DNA of 64,000 nt, taken from Pycnococcus provasolii. Its lineage: Eukaryota > Chlorophyta > Pseudoscourfieldiophyceae > Pseudoscourfieldiales. Positions 1 through 10,249 of the stretch are shown piece after piece. The notes beneath the pieces were generated by a model, which saw only the letters and a program-made list of their open reading frames with translations, was not told the DNA's origin and made no database searches. Location: positions 124,001 through 188,000 of the forward strand of contig CP150573.1 of the NCBI GenBank assembly GCA_049487715.1. Reading direction: 5' to 3'. The position numbers were made by a program, and so were the translations under genes. How positions within the stretch are numbered: position 1 is the first letter of the stretch; each line of letters opens with the position of its first letter.

Positions 1-476
1 TCCTTGAAAGTGAAGTTGGCAGAAGGATCTGGTGTGATGCGTGGGTCTTCACATGGGTCGTCTCCATGGTCCCGGATCGTACCATCGATCAAGGAGCGCT
101 TATCGAGGATGGCAGGGGTCGTGTCAAAGGTTTGTTTTTCGCTCCTCACTTGGAAGACGAAGCTGACATTCTTCTTGGGGTTATTCTCCGCGATAGCCAT
201 GTCGAACGACTTCTTTACGAGGCGCTTCATCGGATCGCTGTCGTTGGGAGCGTGTTCCCAACCCTCGGCGATCTGGTGGCGCACGCTGCGCTCTAGTGGT
301 TCCTCAGCGAGATCCTGGACGACCTCTTCTTCCTTCATGTTGTAGCATTCCGCGGTATCGCGGACTAGTGCTGCAAATTCAGATTCGGGTGCATTTGCAA
401 ACGCGGCGCGAAAACGCGCCAAGGCGACGGACCACGTGCTATCCTCCTCCATAGTAGGCGCGTCAGCGGCGTCCAT
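1..476 (-). CDS. Partial hypothetical protein (C-terminus beyond window)
   Basis: An open frame runs from an ATG at 476 to the window edge without a stop, giving about 158 N-terminal residues. The protein is acidic and hydrophilic, with two closely spaced Met-Glu-Glu/Met-Lys-Glu-Glu stretches and no signal peptide or membrane segment. I do not recognise a family. The frame has the same GC-rich codon use as the firm genes nearby, and its start faces the JmjC gene start 780 bases away, so the two would share a divergent promoter region. The 3' part lies outside the window, so length and function cannot be judged. It could also be an internal exon of a longer gene. Confidence 0.55.
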   Translation of the reverse strand, partial: MDAADAPTMEEDSTWSVALARFRAAFANAPESEFAALVRDTAECYNMKEEEVVQDLAEEPLERSVRHQIAEGWEHAPNDSDPMKRLVKKSFDMAIAENNPKKNVSFVFQVRSEKQTFDTTPAILDKRSLIDGTIRDHGDDPCEDPRITPDPSANFTFK

Positions 477-1255
477 CTTCTCACGCCAGCCACGCGCGAA
501 AGTGAATGTATGTGATTAGGTCATTGCCCCCCTTCCCCCGGGCACCGTGTGAAAAGGCCTGGGCAGACCGGGGGAACTCCGACAACCAAGCGGGAGGGGA
601 ATGGAGATCGAGCAGGCAAGCAGTCGCTTCATTCAAAGCAGATCCCGTCGATGCGAAAAAATCGATCTGCTTTGCCCCCCCCCCTAACTGAACTTTAAGG
701 CGGGCGGGCCCAGGGGACTTCCTTCCCCCCACCCCCACCCATTCCCCTCCCCACCTCGGTTCTCCGTTCTGCGCGTCGACCGCACCTGATCTCCTCAGCG
801 GCCTTGACGGACGTCGTCGTCGTCGTCGCACTTCACCTCCCAGCTCTTCATACATCTTGTCACAACAGCAGCAGCAGCAGCAACAACAACAACAACAACT
901 GCTGTTGCGCCTTTCCTCCAAAACAAACAACACACAGCAGTCAACTTCTTTTGGCAAGAACGTGCCAGCCAGAGTTTCTAAGTAGTAAGGTGCGTTTTTC
1001 CTTAACGTCTTACAGATACAACGTCTTACAGATATTTGTCGTTGGGAACAATATGCCTTAAGCGATTCACTGCAAAATAAAAAACAATATCGCTCTGAAC
1101 CATCTTCTTTTGAACTTCGACGAGTTGACGTTGTTGAACACCAACCAAAAGAAAACTCAGATACGCTCAAGGAGCTAACACAACAAAAACGACAACAACA
1201 ACACACACAAAAAAAAATCAATCAGCAGCAGCGGACGCAACAACAACCAAAGTTC
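477..1255. other. Divergent intergenic region, low complexity
   Basis: This gap holds a C-rich/G-rich tract near 675-760, a GTC microsatellite near 809-826, and CAA/CAG runs near 864-905 and 1184-1210 that probably belong to the 5' untranslated region of the JmjC gene. There is a single CCCTAACTG near 682. Reading frames here are repeats read through, not genes. Confidence 0.6.
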
Positions 1256-1559
1256 ATGATGCAATCAGCAGCAGCGGCGGCGGCAGCAGCGCCTCTGAAA
1301 TTCAAACACCTTCGCTTTGAAGAGGATGTCATCGCACGAGCAGCAGCACCGTCCCAAGAGGACAAAAACGACGACATCATTCTCTCAAGAACCACCACCG
1401 CCATAACAACACCACAACAGCAGCAGCAAGAAAACAACAACAACAACAAACGCACCATGATGAGCATCAGCAGTCCGAGTCCCGATGATAACAACAACAA
1501 CAACAACAACAACGACGACGACATCATCAAGAACAAGCGCGTTCGACTCGGAACAACAA

Positions 1560-1593
<34 letters not shown>

Positions 1594-4208
1594 CAGCGCG
1601 ATCATGATGAATGCAACAACAGACGTACCAGTAGCAGAACCACCTGCGAGTCCAACGCCATCATCCGACAATACCAACAACGACGACGACGTGCTGGAGG
1701 AGGAAAAGATGATCTGGCCGATGATCAGCTCACCTGCTGACAACAACGTGTCGGACGACTGGGATGCCGTGCACTTATTTGGCCCAATCGTGCCTTCCCT
1801 TGACGCACCACCAGACTTGGAGCACTGGCTGCCGCAGAGTGCGCTCTACCAGGCTGACCGTGCCAACGCCATGGCGAAAAAGGTACGGCGACCACAACAC
1901 CCAACAACAATCAACAAAAAAAAAAACGTACAAAGGACTTACACATACAACATACACAATATTACAGATTGCGGCATCGCCGATCGTCGACGCGCCGACT
2001 TTGTATCCAACGCACGAAGAGTTCGCCAAAGGATTCTTTGGATATCTCGACGAGATTATGCGTGCGGGTGAGCACTTCGGCATCGTCAAGGTGGTTCCGC
2101 CGCCGAGCTGGCGGCTGCCATTCGCGTGCGATGCACCGACATTCTCACCACTCGTCGGTGGCCAGGTTCCCACGCGACTGCAGCCCACGACAAATCTGTT
2201 CAACAGGGAGAGCGACAACGACGGACAGCCGTTTGGTTTCGGCTCCGGCCCGCGCTTTACGCTGCAGCAGATGCGGGCGTACTCGCGAAGCCTTCGACGC
2301 AGGCACTTTGGCCTCGTGCCGAGCCCATCTTGCATGGCTGCTCGCAGTTGTTGCCAGAAATACGCCCATCTGCCAATGAGCAGCATTGTCGCAGCCGAGT
2401 TCACAATCATGCAAAGGAAGCAGCTCTCACGCCAGCTGCAATTGCTTGCGATGCTCAGTCGACGCAGCCGTAAGCTCCTCGAGGCGCGTGGGCGCAAGGT
2501 GCGCGACCCTCAGCCTTGCACGCCGTCGATAGAGCAGGTGGAGGCTGAGTTCTGGCGCCTCGTCGAGGACGGCTCGTGTCCGTGCGGATGCCCGCTGCTT
2601 GGAGGGTGCCAAAATGGCCTTCGTCCCGGATCACCGCAGCAGCCACCTTCGCTGCACCCGTGGGAATCGCCCGTCGCTAGATCGGCAGCCGCACACGGCA
2701 CTTGCGGCGAGGTGTACGGCGTTCTGTATGCATCCGATCTCGACGCGTCAAGCTTCGGAAGCGGATTCCCACTCATCAGCGGAACGCCGCAGATGCGCGA
2801 GGCGCTGGCACGGAAGCAGTACGTCGTCAGCCCGAGCGAGGAAGAAGCTGAGCCCTACCGCTCGGGGATCTTCGCGGGGTGGAACCTCAACGCACTGCCG
2901 AACGACCCGAAGAGTGTGCTTCGACTTCTTTGCGACAGCCGCGTGCCGTCATCACCGCCGTCGCCGCCGCCGTCGTCGTCGTCGACGTTCGCATCCTTCC
3001 CCGTACTCGATCAATTCGGCGAGGGCGAGGTTCCCGGACTCACGAACCCGTTCGTGTACATCGGAAGTCTCTTCTCAGCCTTCTGCTGGCACTCCGAAGA
3101 CCACGATCTGCTCTCCATCAACTACCACCACGGTGGTGCTCCCAAGGTGTGGTACGGCTGCCCTGCAGGTGCCGCAGACCAGTTCGAGAGCGCCGTGCGC
3201 GATTCGCTGCTGCCACACCTCTTTCGCGAGCGACCGACGCTACTGCACGACATTGTCACGCACGTTCCACCGACACGCCTCACGGAGCTTGGTGTGCCAT
3301 GCTGCCGCGTGGTGCAGCGCCCCGGCGAATTCATCGTCACGCTCCCGCGCGCGTACCACAGCGGTGTGAACTGCGGTGTCACCATCAACGAGGCTGTGAA
3401 CGTCTCCGGCCCCGGCTGGATGAAATTTGGCACAGCCAGCGCCGAGCGGTACCGTTCTCCAGCTCACTCGCGCTCCTCCACATTCTCGATGGAGCGCCTC
3501 AGCCTTCACATTCTGCGAGCATGCGAGACAGATGCGGCGGCGGCGGAGTCGGCGGCAGATGCCGCCCTATTCCTGCGCCGTCGCATCGACGAGGAGCACC
3601 GATTCCGCAATCTTCTGATGGCGTCGCTCGGCCAGCCGCAGGTCATGCGCACAATCGCCGCGGAGCCGAAGCGTGGCGACGCGCCACTCTCCCTCCCAAG
3701 CGTCGCGACTCGCGACAACGGCGCGCTGTACGGCACGCGCCGAGCCCACATGCCCGTGCATTCGCTCGCTGACGTGAGTCGCCTCGAGGCGGGAGGATGG
3801 CCAAAAGGAACGCTGCGCGCTGCACGTGCCATCCTGCAGCGCCGAGGAACGTGCCTCGTGGGCAGCTTGCTCGACTGCCACGTCTGCCGAGGAGGGTGTC
3901 ATCTCGGCGTTGTCATGTTCCCTTTCGAGTGCATGGATGCACTCGCGTCGAATGCCGGTGCCGTGCTTGCGATGCGGGCGAGCGATGCGAACGTGACAGC
4001 GTCAGACCTGCTTCCTTCATACTGCGTCAGCTGTGCTTACAACCATGCGCGTACTTCGGTGTACCTCGAGAAGGGCCCACCGCTTCTGCTGAAGCGCTAC
4101 ACAGACGACGAGCTTAACGCGGTTGGCGACATCGCGACGAGTGTCGTCACGGCGGCTGCCGCGAAGGATAAGCAGGCGTCGGCGAAGCGGGCGGCGGCTT
4201 CAGCCTAG
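1256..4208 (+). CDS. JmjN/JmjC/zinc-finger histone lysine demethylase
   Basis: Two exons, 1256-1882 and 1968-4208, joined in phase 0 across an 85-nt GT-AG intron; about 955 residues. The first 200 residues are low complexity with Ala, Asn and Asp runs. A JmjN segment follows at about 218-259 (PTLYPTHEEF). The JmjC core at about 570-690 carries the Fe(II) ligands H584, E586 (in FCWHSED) and H673 (in YHSGVN), followed by SINYHH and KVWYG as in KDM4/KDM5-type enzymes. A Cys/His-rich C5HC2-like zinc region lies at about 836-910. Enzymes of this class remove methyl groups from histone H3 lysines using oxygen and 2-oxoglutarate in the nucleus; the FCWHxEDH pattern leans to the plant H3K4-demethylase group, but the target lysine is inference. 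Its stop lies 7 nt from the stop of the convergent neighbour. Confidence 0.9.
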
Positions 4209-4215
4209 TCGGAAG

Positions 4216-4863
4216 TCAGCAGTTTTGATTTTGATTTCGATTTTGTGGTGGTGGTGGTGGTGATGTGAGAGCGCGTTTTCTATTTTTCTCTGGGATTCTA
4301 GTAAAGAAACAAAAAGAATTCAAACGCATTTCGTACCTACTGCTTGCGATCATGTGTCCATAGTTACCGTGTACGGGACTTCCGAAGAGTGCGCGTCCCG
4401 CCGTAGCACTGTCACTCCGCAAGGCTGCGGTGGCTGCGTGTGCGGGTGATGCGAACTTTGGCGTCGGCTTGGCTGACGGACATTTTGCGAGAATTTCAGA
4501 CACACTCATCGTTTTGAGTGTCCGTTGCGCAAAGGCGACGAGGTGTTCCGGCGGAGGTTCCGGCGGCGTTGGTAATTCAGGTTTCATGGAGGCGTATGTG
4601 CGCCAACTTGCCCCTAATGTCGGCGGTGACGGCAGTTTTGCTTCTAACGCAGATTCCGTTCGACACGGCGGCGGCGATGCGAACGGCGACTGAGGAAATG
4701 GCGCTTGGGGCATTGCCAAGGAACGCAAAGTCGACGACGACGTCGTTTTGTTCGATATTGTTCTTAGAAGGGGGGAAGATGAGGTTGGCGGCGTCGCAGG
4801 CCGAAGAGAAGAGTGACCACTGAGCGCGCGGGTTAGGGCAGAGACCCTTAAAGGGCTTGCCAT
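4216..4863 (-). CDS. Hypothetical Pro/Ser-rich protein, possible organelle presequence
   Basis: ATG at 4863, 215 residues. The first 30 residues are Ser/Arg/Thr/Leu-rich and nearly free of acidic residues, as in mitochondrial or plastid presequences. The middle is Pro-rich, and a short helical block follows (MSVSEILAKCPSAKP near residue 118). The last 40 residues look less coding-like and would place the 3' end, and any 3' UTR, on top of the JmjC gene; a donor-like CACG|GTAACT near 4360 raises the chance that the real gene is spliced or ends earlier. No family recognised. Two shorter overlapping frames on the plus strand are considered shadows. Confidence 0.45.
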   Translation of the reverse strand: MASPLRVSALTRALSGHSSLRPATPPTSSSPLLRTISNKTTSSSTLRSLAMPQAPFPQSPFASPPPCRTESALEAKLPSPPTLGASWRTYASMKPELPTPPEPPPEHLVAFAQRTLKTMSVSEILAKCPSAKPTPKFASPAHAATAALRSDSATAGRALFGSPVHGNYGHMIASSRYEMRLNSFCFFTRIPEKNRKRALTSPPPPPQNRNQNQNC

Positions 4864-5484
4864 GTTTCCATCGGCAGAAGAGGGAGAGGCCGCTCCCGCG
4901 TGTAGTGCGAGTCGCCTTAAATGACGTTCCGAAGCAGAAGAAACACGGACGGGCGTATTCGAGGGAGACGACGTGTTCGCTCCCTTCCCTTGCGTTGAAC
5001 CTCTTTGAGGCTGGACGAACGCGTCGGCGTCATGTACCCAGGCAAGGTTGACGTGGACAGGACGACGCTGGCGACGACATGGTATGGTGCCATACGTTCG
5101 TTACCAGCCGGCAGCGAGGAGTGAAAAAACGACAAAAAACAAAATATCAAGAAAGTCAAACCCCTAAGTACCCTATATTCCATGCCAGACGAAATCAGAA
5201 AATGGTTTACGGTAGTAGAAGGGGTTTCAGTTAGGGGTTTCAGTTAGGGGTTTCAGTTAGGGGTTTCAGTTAGGGGTTTCAGTTAGGGGTTTCAGTTAGG
5301 GGTTTCAGTTAGGGGTTTCAGTTAGGGGTTTCAGTTAAGGTTAGGGGTTTCATGGAAAGTTCATTGGAAAATTGGAGGGGTTATTAATTAGGGGTTAGGC
5401 ATTTTTTCAAACTTCCTTGGCTCCCTTCCCCACCTCTCCCCCTTCCCCCTTCTGCCTCCTCCATTCCCGGTTCTTTACGGAACC
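4864..5484. promoter_or_regulatory. Promoter gap before MAD1-like gene
   Basis: Upstream region of the gene at 5485 and of the minus-strand gene ending at 4863. It carries a CCCCTAAG motif near 5162, the 13-bp tandem array at 5221-5337 and one further TTAGGGG at 5341-5347. The last 90 bases before the ATG are C/T-rich, as expected of a 5' leader. No gene is seen. Confidence 0.55.
5221..5337 (+). repeat. Nine perfect copies of a 13-bp telomere-like repeat
   Basis: GGGGTTTCAGTTA is repeated nine times without a mismatch (117 bp), then decays into AGGTTAGGGG. Each unit contains TTAGGGG across the junction, so it is a variant of the TTAGGG-like arrays seen upstream of many other genes here. It ends about 150 bp before the MAD1 start codon. 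Confidence 0.97.
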
Positions 5485-8055
5485 ATGCCGCCGCGGAGTA
5501 CTCGTGCCTCTACTCGGGGTCGGAGTAGTGGTAGTGGGCCCACAATGCCGGTGCAGCGTCGCCTTTCCAGTGAGTTAGCTCTCCAAGTGGACGTCTTGCC
5601 TGAGAATGAGAATGAGAATAATAACGGCAATGGTCACAAGAACCTTGAAGGTGCTGCTGCCTTGACGGACACATTCGAAGGACTGGATCACGAGCTTGGG
5701 ACCCTTCAGCCACCGTCAGGACATGTTTCTTCTCAGCACGTCATGCTGGGAGAACGACCGCAGCAGTCACAGTCTACTCTTGCTCTACTGGCGTCGCAAC
5801 GGAAGAGAAGAAGAGTTGTTGTAGGGCAAACGCCTGGGGCAGTCACGCCAGGACAGGGAAATCAGCACCAGCATCAGCAAACCCAAAGCCAGAACCCGAC
5901 GACGCCTGGCGCACTCGTCGCGTCGCTGTACGGAGGGGCGACGCCTGGGCACGCCAAAACGCCTTATCAAGCGGCGCAAACACCCATGCCAACGTCACTC
6001 CTTGACGCCGTCGCGAACAAAGGACACCGCATCGCAGCACTCGAGGCGGAAGTCGCGGCACTACAGGCTAAAAATAAAGAAGTCGAAGATAGGTGTAGCG
6101 TCTTTGGCAGGCGCGCAGAAGCGGCTGAAACTGCGCTAGACACAGAACGAGTCAGAGCGGCGTCAGCCTCTAAAGTCGCCGCCGAAGGAGAGAGAGGCGC
6201 GCAGGCGCTCGCAAGCAGAGAGGCGGCACGAGCTGAGCAGCTCGCAGCAAGAGCGAGAGACGCCGAGGCGCGTGCGGAGGCGGCTGCCGAGCTGGCCAGA
6301 GCAAGCAAGGAAAGCGAGGCGAGGGCGACTGCCGAGAAAGCTCGTGCAGAAAGCGAGGCGGCGCGAGTGGCAGCCAGCGCAGCAACAAAGGCGAGACAAT
6401 CTGAAACCGACGTTGCTGCCAGCGCAGCCACGTTGGCACGACAGGTAAAGTCTGAGGAGGCGAGGCAGGCTCTTGTCTCCGCGCAGGCGCAGGTGGACGA
6501 AGCGTGCGCGGACGCGGAATCTGCCAGGGCGGAGCTCGCAAAGAGCGAGGAGGCGAGAAGCCAGCTCGAGGTGCGCTTGGCACAGGCGGAGGCGCGCGCG
6601 GCGGCAGCCGTGGCGTCTGCGGCGAAGGCGGCTGCCGCCACGCCGCCCGTCGCGTCGCCACCCGGTTCTCTTACAGCCTCAGAAGTGAGGCGGCTCAAGG
6701 CGGAAGTGGAGGACCTTCGCAGGCGCGCGGAGGGCGCAGACGCCGCGCGAGAGCGCGCGCTGGCCGCGGAGGCGAAGCTTGCGCAGACGGAGGACGTGCT
6801 CTCAGCGTCGACGGCGAACCAGGCTGCGGAGGATGGAGCGCGACAAGAGTTGTCCCGATGGCGCGCGCTAGTCCCGGAGCTCGTCACCGACCATGCGTCG
6901 GCAAGGACCGCCTTGGATGGCCCGAGCGCTCTGCGCCGCGTGCTGCAGAGCGCGCAGGACGAGGCGGCCACCGCACGAGCTGCTCAGGGCGAGGCGATGG
7001 CATCAGCCAAGGCGTCGGAGGCTGCGCTGGCCAAGGCGAAGGCAAGCGTGGCGGTGGCCGAGGCGGCGGCGGCGGACGCCGAGGCGAGAAGGCTCGAGGC
7101 AGTTGCGACTGCACAGCGCGAGGTACGTCGTGCTGCAACGGCGGCGAAAGAGCGCGATGGTCTCGAGCGCCTGCTGAAGAGCTTCGAGGCGGAGTCGCGG
7201 CTTGGCACGGCGGCGGTGGGCTCCGACGCCGCCGCCGCGGCAGCGTCGTCGCTCGCGTCGTCGAGCACCGAGGCACTCCGTGCGGAGCTCGAGGCGGCAC
7301 GCGCGGACGCCGCGAGCGCGGAGGCTGCGCGCGACGAGCAGCGTGCTCTCGCTTCGTCCGCGTCGAAGAAGCTTGCGGAGGCTGAGGCGATGCTAACGGC
7401 TGGCGCCCGCGAGACGGAGAGCCTTGCCGCCGAGGCTGAGGTGTTGCGCGGCCGCCTAGGTCGTGGCGAGTACGACCCCGCGAAAACTAAGGTGCTGCAT
7501 TTGCCGACGAATCCGCTAAGCGACGCCGTAGAGGCTCGATGTGCGGCTCTGGCAGCTGAGGTGGCTGAGTTGAGGAAGAATGGAGGCGGCGGCGGTGGTG
7601 TCGGCGGTGGTGGTGGTGCAGCAGCCGCCGGAGAAGCTGGCGGCGTTGAGGCGGCATCCGCGGCGGCGTCTGCGGCGGCGGAGCTGGAAAAGCACAAGCG
7701 GAGGTACATGCGCGCATTTCGTGAGCAGATTGGCCTGTTCCGTGAGGCTTGCTGGCACCTGTTCGGTTACCGCCTGACGATGGAGACGCAGGAAATGCAG
7801 AATAGTGACGACCATCGCGGCGAGGGTGCGCCACACTTCTCCGTACGCTCCATGTTTGCGAGCGACGAGAGCGAGACGCTTCGTTTCCGCTACGTCGACG
7901 GAACTGAGACGGGCAGTCCAGCACGCATGGAGATGCTGTCAACGCCGTACGCTGACTCCGACGAAGTGAATCGCATGTGGCGCGTGTACGCGCCTTGCGT
8001 TCCCGCGCTTCTCTCGAACCTGGTGATTGACTCGTGGGGGAAGTTTGCAGGTTGA
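5485..8055 (+). CDS. MAD1: Spindle assembly checkpoint protein MAD1-like
   Basis: Intronless, 856 residues, ATG at 5485. A basic, disordered N-terminus is followed by Ala/Glu/Arg-rich coiled coil from about 175 to 650. Residues 669-679 read KVLHLPTNPLS, matching the MAD2-interaction motif (KVLHMSLNP in animals). A Gly/Ala linker leads to a globular C-terminal domain (about 732-856) with FREQIGLFREACWHLFGYRL and later MFASDESETLRFRY, the pattern of the MAD1 C-terminal RWD-like fold that contacts kinetochores and BUB1. In the family, MAD1 templates conversion of MAD2 at unattached kinetochores. Together the motif and C-terminal domain make this firm; the coiled coil alone would not. The 13-bp array lies directly upstream. 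Confidence 0.88.
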   Translation: MPPRSTRASTRGRSSGSGPTMPVQRRLSSELALQVDVLPENENENNNGNGHKNLEGAAALTDTFEGLDHELGTLQPPSGHVSSQHVMLGERPQQSQSTLALLASQRKRRRVVVGQTPGAVTPGQGNQHQHQQTQSQNPTTPGALVASLYGGATPGHAKTPYQAAQTPMPTSLLDAVANKGHRIAALEAEVAALQAKNKEVEDRCSVFGRRAEAAETALDTERVRAASASKVAAEGERGAQALASREAARAEQLAARARDAEARAEAAAELARASKESEARATAEKARAESEAARVAASAATKARQSETDVAASAATLARQVKSEEARQALVSAQAQVDEACADAESARAELAKSEEARSQLEVRLAQAEARAAAAVASAAKAAAATPPVASPPGSLTASEVRRLKAEVEDLRRRAEGADAARERALAAEAKLAQTEDVLSASTANQAAEDGARQELSRWRALVPELVTDHASARTALDGPSALRRVLQSAQDEAATARAAQGEAMASAKASEAALAKAKASVAVAEAAAADAEARRLEAVATAQREVRRAATAAKERDGLERLLKSFEAESRLGTAAVGSDAAAAAASSLASSSTEALRAELEAARADAASAEAARDEQRALASSASKKLAEAEAMLTAGARETESLAAEAEVLRGRLGRGEYDPAKTKVLHLPTNPLSDAVEARCAALAAEVAELRKNGGGGGGVGGGGGAAAAGEAGGVEAASAAASAAAELEKHKRRYMRAFREQIGLFREACWHLFGYRLTMETQEMQNSDDHRGEGAPHFSVRSMFASDESETLRFRYVDGTETGSPARMEMLSTPYADSDEVNRMWRVYAPCVPALLSNLVIDSWGKFAG

Positions 8056-8258
8056 CAGAGAAAAAGGCACATTTCTTCTTGACTTTTTGTCCTGAACGGG
8101 TGCTGCCAAAACTACTTTTTGTGTTTTACTTGATATTTTTTTTTTAGTTAGTTCTATAGTGAAAACGACGACACGAAATGAAAAGACCCCTTGTTGTATG
8201 GTATGCTCTCTCCCACATGTTCTTGTTGCTCTTTTTATATAAAAACGGTGCTTGTTTG

Positions 8259-8771
8259 TTAGTTTTTCAATCCGTCACCGATGCTTGCGTTGCTTATGCT
8301 ATGCGTGTCCGGTGTTTTATTCCCGGGGTCCAGCCCGTATTCCGAGTTCATCGAGCTCTCCATCCTGTCCATAGCTTTTGCCGACGCCGCTCCCACGGTG
8401 GTATTTCCGTCGTCATCCACCGTGACAGTCATGGACGCTTTCGTCGACGCGGCAGTTTCTCTAAGTTTCGCGAGACGCGCCTCTTTCGCAGCCTTGAGTT
8501 CTTCGACGGACGCCGCAAACGCCGACGAGGACAGCAAAGACGAAACGCCGACTGTGACTACACCAGTGACTAAGAGACGGCGAGACTGAGAATGAGACGA
8601 CTGGTGTAGTCCACCACGAGACTGGTGAGCCGAACAAACCAGACGACGACGACCAGACCCACGACCAGAAGAAGGCGCACGGTGTACACGACCCCCCATA
8701 GAAGAAGAAGGCGCACAATGGTGGTTTCCTGCTTTTAAAAAAGAAGAAGAAGACGCCATCATCACCGCCAT
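8259..8771 (-). CDS. Thylakoid-lumen protein with Tat-type targeting
   Basis: ATG at 8771, 170 residues; the frame stays open a little further upstream but with no other ATG. The first ~60 residues are Ser/Arg/His-rich with almost no acid, typical of a stroma-targeting peptide. Then comes a twin-arginine RRLLVTGVVTVGVSS hydrophobic stretch ending in SAFA followed by A, an AXA cleavage site, so the mature protein should go to the thylakoid lumen by the Tat route. The mature part is about 90 residues: a charged helix rich in Ala/Lys/Glu and an Asn/Asp/Ser tail. No enzyme family recognised. The bipartite plastid targeting with no leading ER signal supports a primary plastid host. Confidence 0.75.
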   Translation of the reverse strand: MAVMMASSSSFLKAGNHHCAPSSSMGGRVHRAPSSGRGSGRRRLVCSAHQSRGGLHQSSHSQSRRLLVTGVVTVGVSSLLSSSAFAASVEELKAAKEARLAKLRETAASTKASMTVTVDDDGNTTVGAASAKAMDRMESSMNSEYGLDPGNKTPDTHSISNASIGDGLKN

Positions 8772-10145
8772 CACCCGTGACTGATGAGAGAACTGAGAAC
8801 TGAGAGGGAGGGGGGGGAAGATACCACCTCAATATCCCCTATGTGTGGTGGAAAAAAGGGGGGAGGATTCCGAGATAAAGGGAGTTCGGAGTTCATCCGG
8901 CTGCCCCCCGGGGGAGCGCTCAAGATTCCGACCTGAGGTTCTATTGTCCGGGATCCCTCGTTGGTCCCGTGTCCCTAATGTCTTTTTCTTGCCCTTACCT
9001 TACGTGTCACCATTGGGCCCACGGGTCTTTTCCGAAATGGTCGAGCTAATTTCTGTGGTGCCGTCTCGCACCATCCAGGAGGTGGTGCGGAGAGTAAGGG
9101 AAGCATCCTACGAAACGTACGTGCAGTCGTGCACGCCTTCAAGCTGTACCTCTCGCACCACGCCTGCGGAGCTTGACGCTATCACCTTGAGCACGCGCAG
9201 AGTCTGGCCACGTCCGGTTCGATTGTGCGTAGAAGAGCTAAAGAAGCTTGCTATGCTTCGCTGTACACGAGTACCGCCACGCTACTTGCTGAAAAGAAGG
9301 AAGACGACATGACGACACTCTTGATAGGAAACCGGCCAATACGTGAAGGGAGGGGACCACGGAGTGTTATATATTTAAAGGTAACTTAAGGTCGTCTAGT
9401 GTCGGGTTACGAGGCCGCGGGTGCAGGAGGGCGTTGGGGTTTTTTTCCTTTGCATGTTAGTGAGTTGTTTGTTTGGTGTTGAGGTGTGCCATTGCGACCG
9501 GTGGGCGTACGTCTATTGGGTACACCGCCTGAATTGCGTCGGCGCGGGGAAGTCCTCGGGGAGTCGACTCGACGTCACCTGGCCTCCCGTCAGGAGATCT
9601 AGGAGGTGAAGTTCCTAGGCCCGCAAGGGTGTATCCCTATTCGGGCATTGCGTGTTCCTCACACACCACCAGCTTGTTCGCGACGGTGAAGGACTTTAGT
9701 CCGGCGGTAGCTAACAGCGTGTGGCTCTCGTACGTCGCGCCGACCTAGCTCACTGTGGTCGACGCGGCGCACGCGCTCTACGGCTCGGGTGCTTCGACAT
9801 TGAACCTAAACTGCTAACGAAGCCAAGAACGAGACCGCCAAGAAAGGCGGTAACGAATCCCGAGGCCCAGCAAAGCAAAGGCCGGGGGCCCGTTCCGTGA
9901 GTGAACTCTTTCTTCTCCCAAGGAGGGCCCGGCCCACCGGGGCCGGGGGTGTGCTTCGAAGTTCGAACGTTGCGTCCGGAGCCATCAATCAGCCCCCATC
10001 AATCAATCAATCAGCTCGTCCGATCGCTCCCCCTCGCTTCGCTGATCGCCATGCCTCACCACGCCGCCACCTTTTAATAATAAGCACCACAAGAACTCCT
10101 CCGGGGATGGGGGGTCGTCGCGCGAGGCTCTGTTAAGGATAACTC
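8772..10145. other. Unresolved 1.4-kb region with coding-like and hairpin-rich parts
   Basis: The left part (8979-9389) looks like decayed coding sequence, listed separately. From about 9540 to 9990 the sequence is GC-rich with several short inverted repeats: ACCGCC/GGCGGT around 9827-9852 and CCCGGCCC/GGGCCGGG near 9928-9949. A TATA-like TATATATTTAAAG lies at about 9369 and a T7 run at about 9440. The right end has ATCA/CAAT repeats before the R3H gene. No complete gene or known RNA is recognised. Confidence 0.5.
8979..9389 (+). pseudogene. Possible degenerate coding remnant
   Basis: One frame is open from 8979 to 9386 except for a single TGA at 9174-9176; it reads protein-like on both sides, for example VHAFKLYLSHHACG before the stop and KEACYASLYTSTATLLAEKK after it. 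A second frame (8845-9312, no ATG at its start) overlaps it and is also open. No family is recognised and no start is clear, so this may be a decayed gene or a spliced gene whose exons I cannot place. Confidence 0.3.
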
Positions 10146-10209
10146 ATGTGTCCTCCTCCTTCAACGCCGCCGCCGGCCCTCCCCCCACGAACGGCGGGTT
10201 CCTTCTCCC

Positions 10210-10249
<40 letters not shown>

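Noticed and set aside
481-1221. 246-codon minus-strand frame
   Set aside because: Composed of Cys, Arg and Ser runs from CAA/CAG and GTC microsatellites; no coding character.
5221-5337. CRISPR array
   Set aside because: Direct 13-bp tandem repeat with no spacers, in a eukaryotic promoter.
5967-6971. Long minus-strand frame of 334 codons inside the MAD1 gene
   Set aside because: Antisense shadow of the Ala/Glu/Arg coiled coil; GC-rich codons keep the opposite frame open. No ATG-supported domain.
7001-7385. Gly/Arg-rich plus-strand frame within MAD1
   Set aside because: Out-of-frame shadow of the coiled-coil coding sequence.
9391-9437. tRNA-like 5' half (GTCGTCTAGTGTCGGGTTA) before a T-run
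   Set aside because: Resembles the D-arm of tRNA-Glu/Asp, but there is no anticodon stem or T-arm before the T-run.
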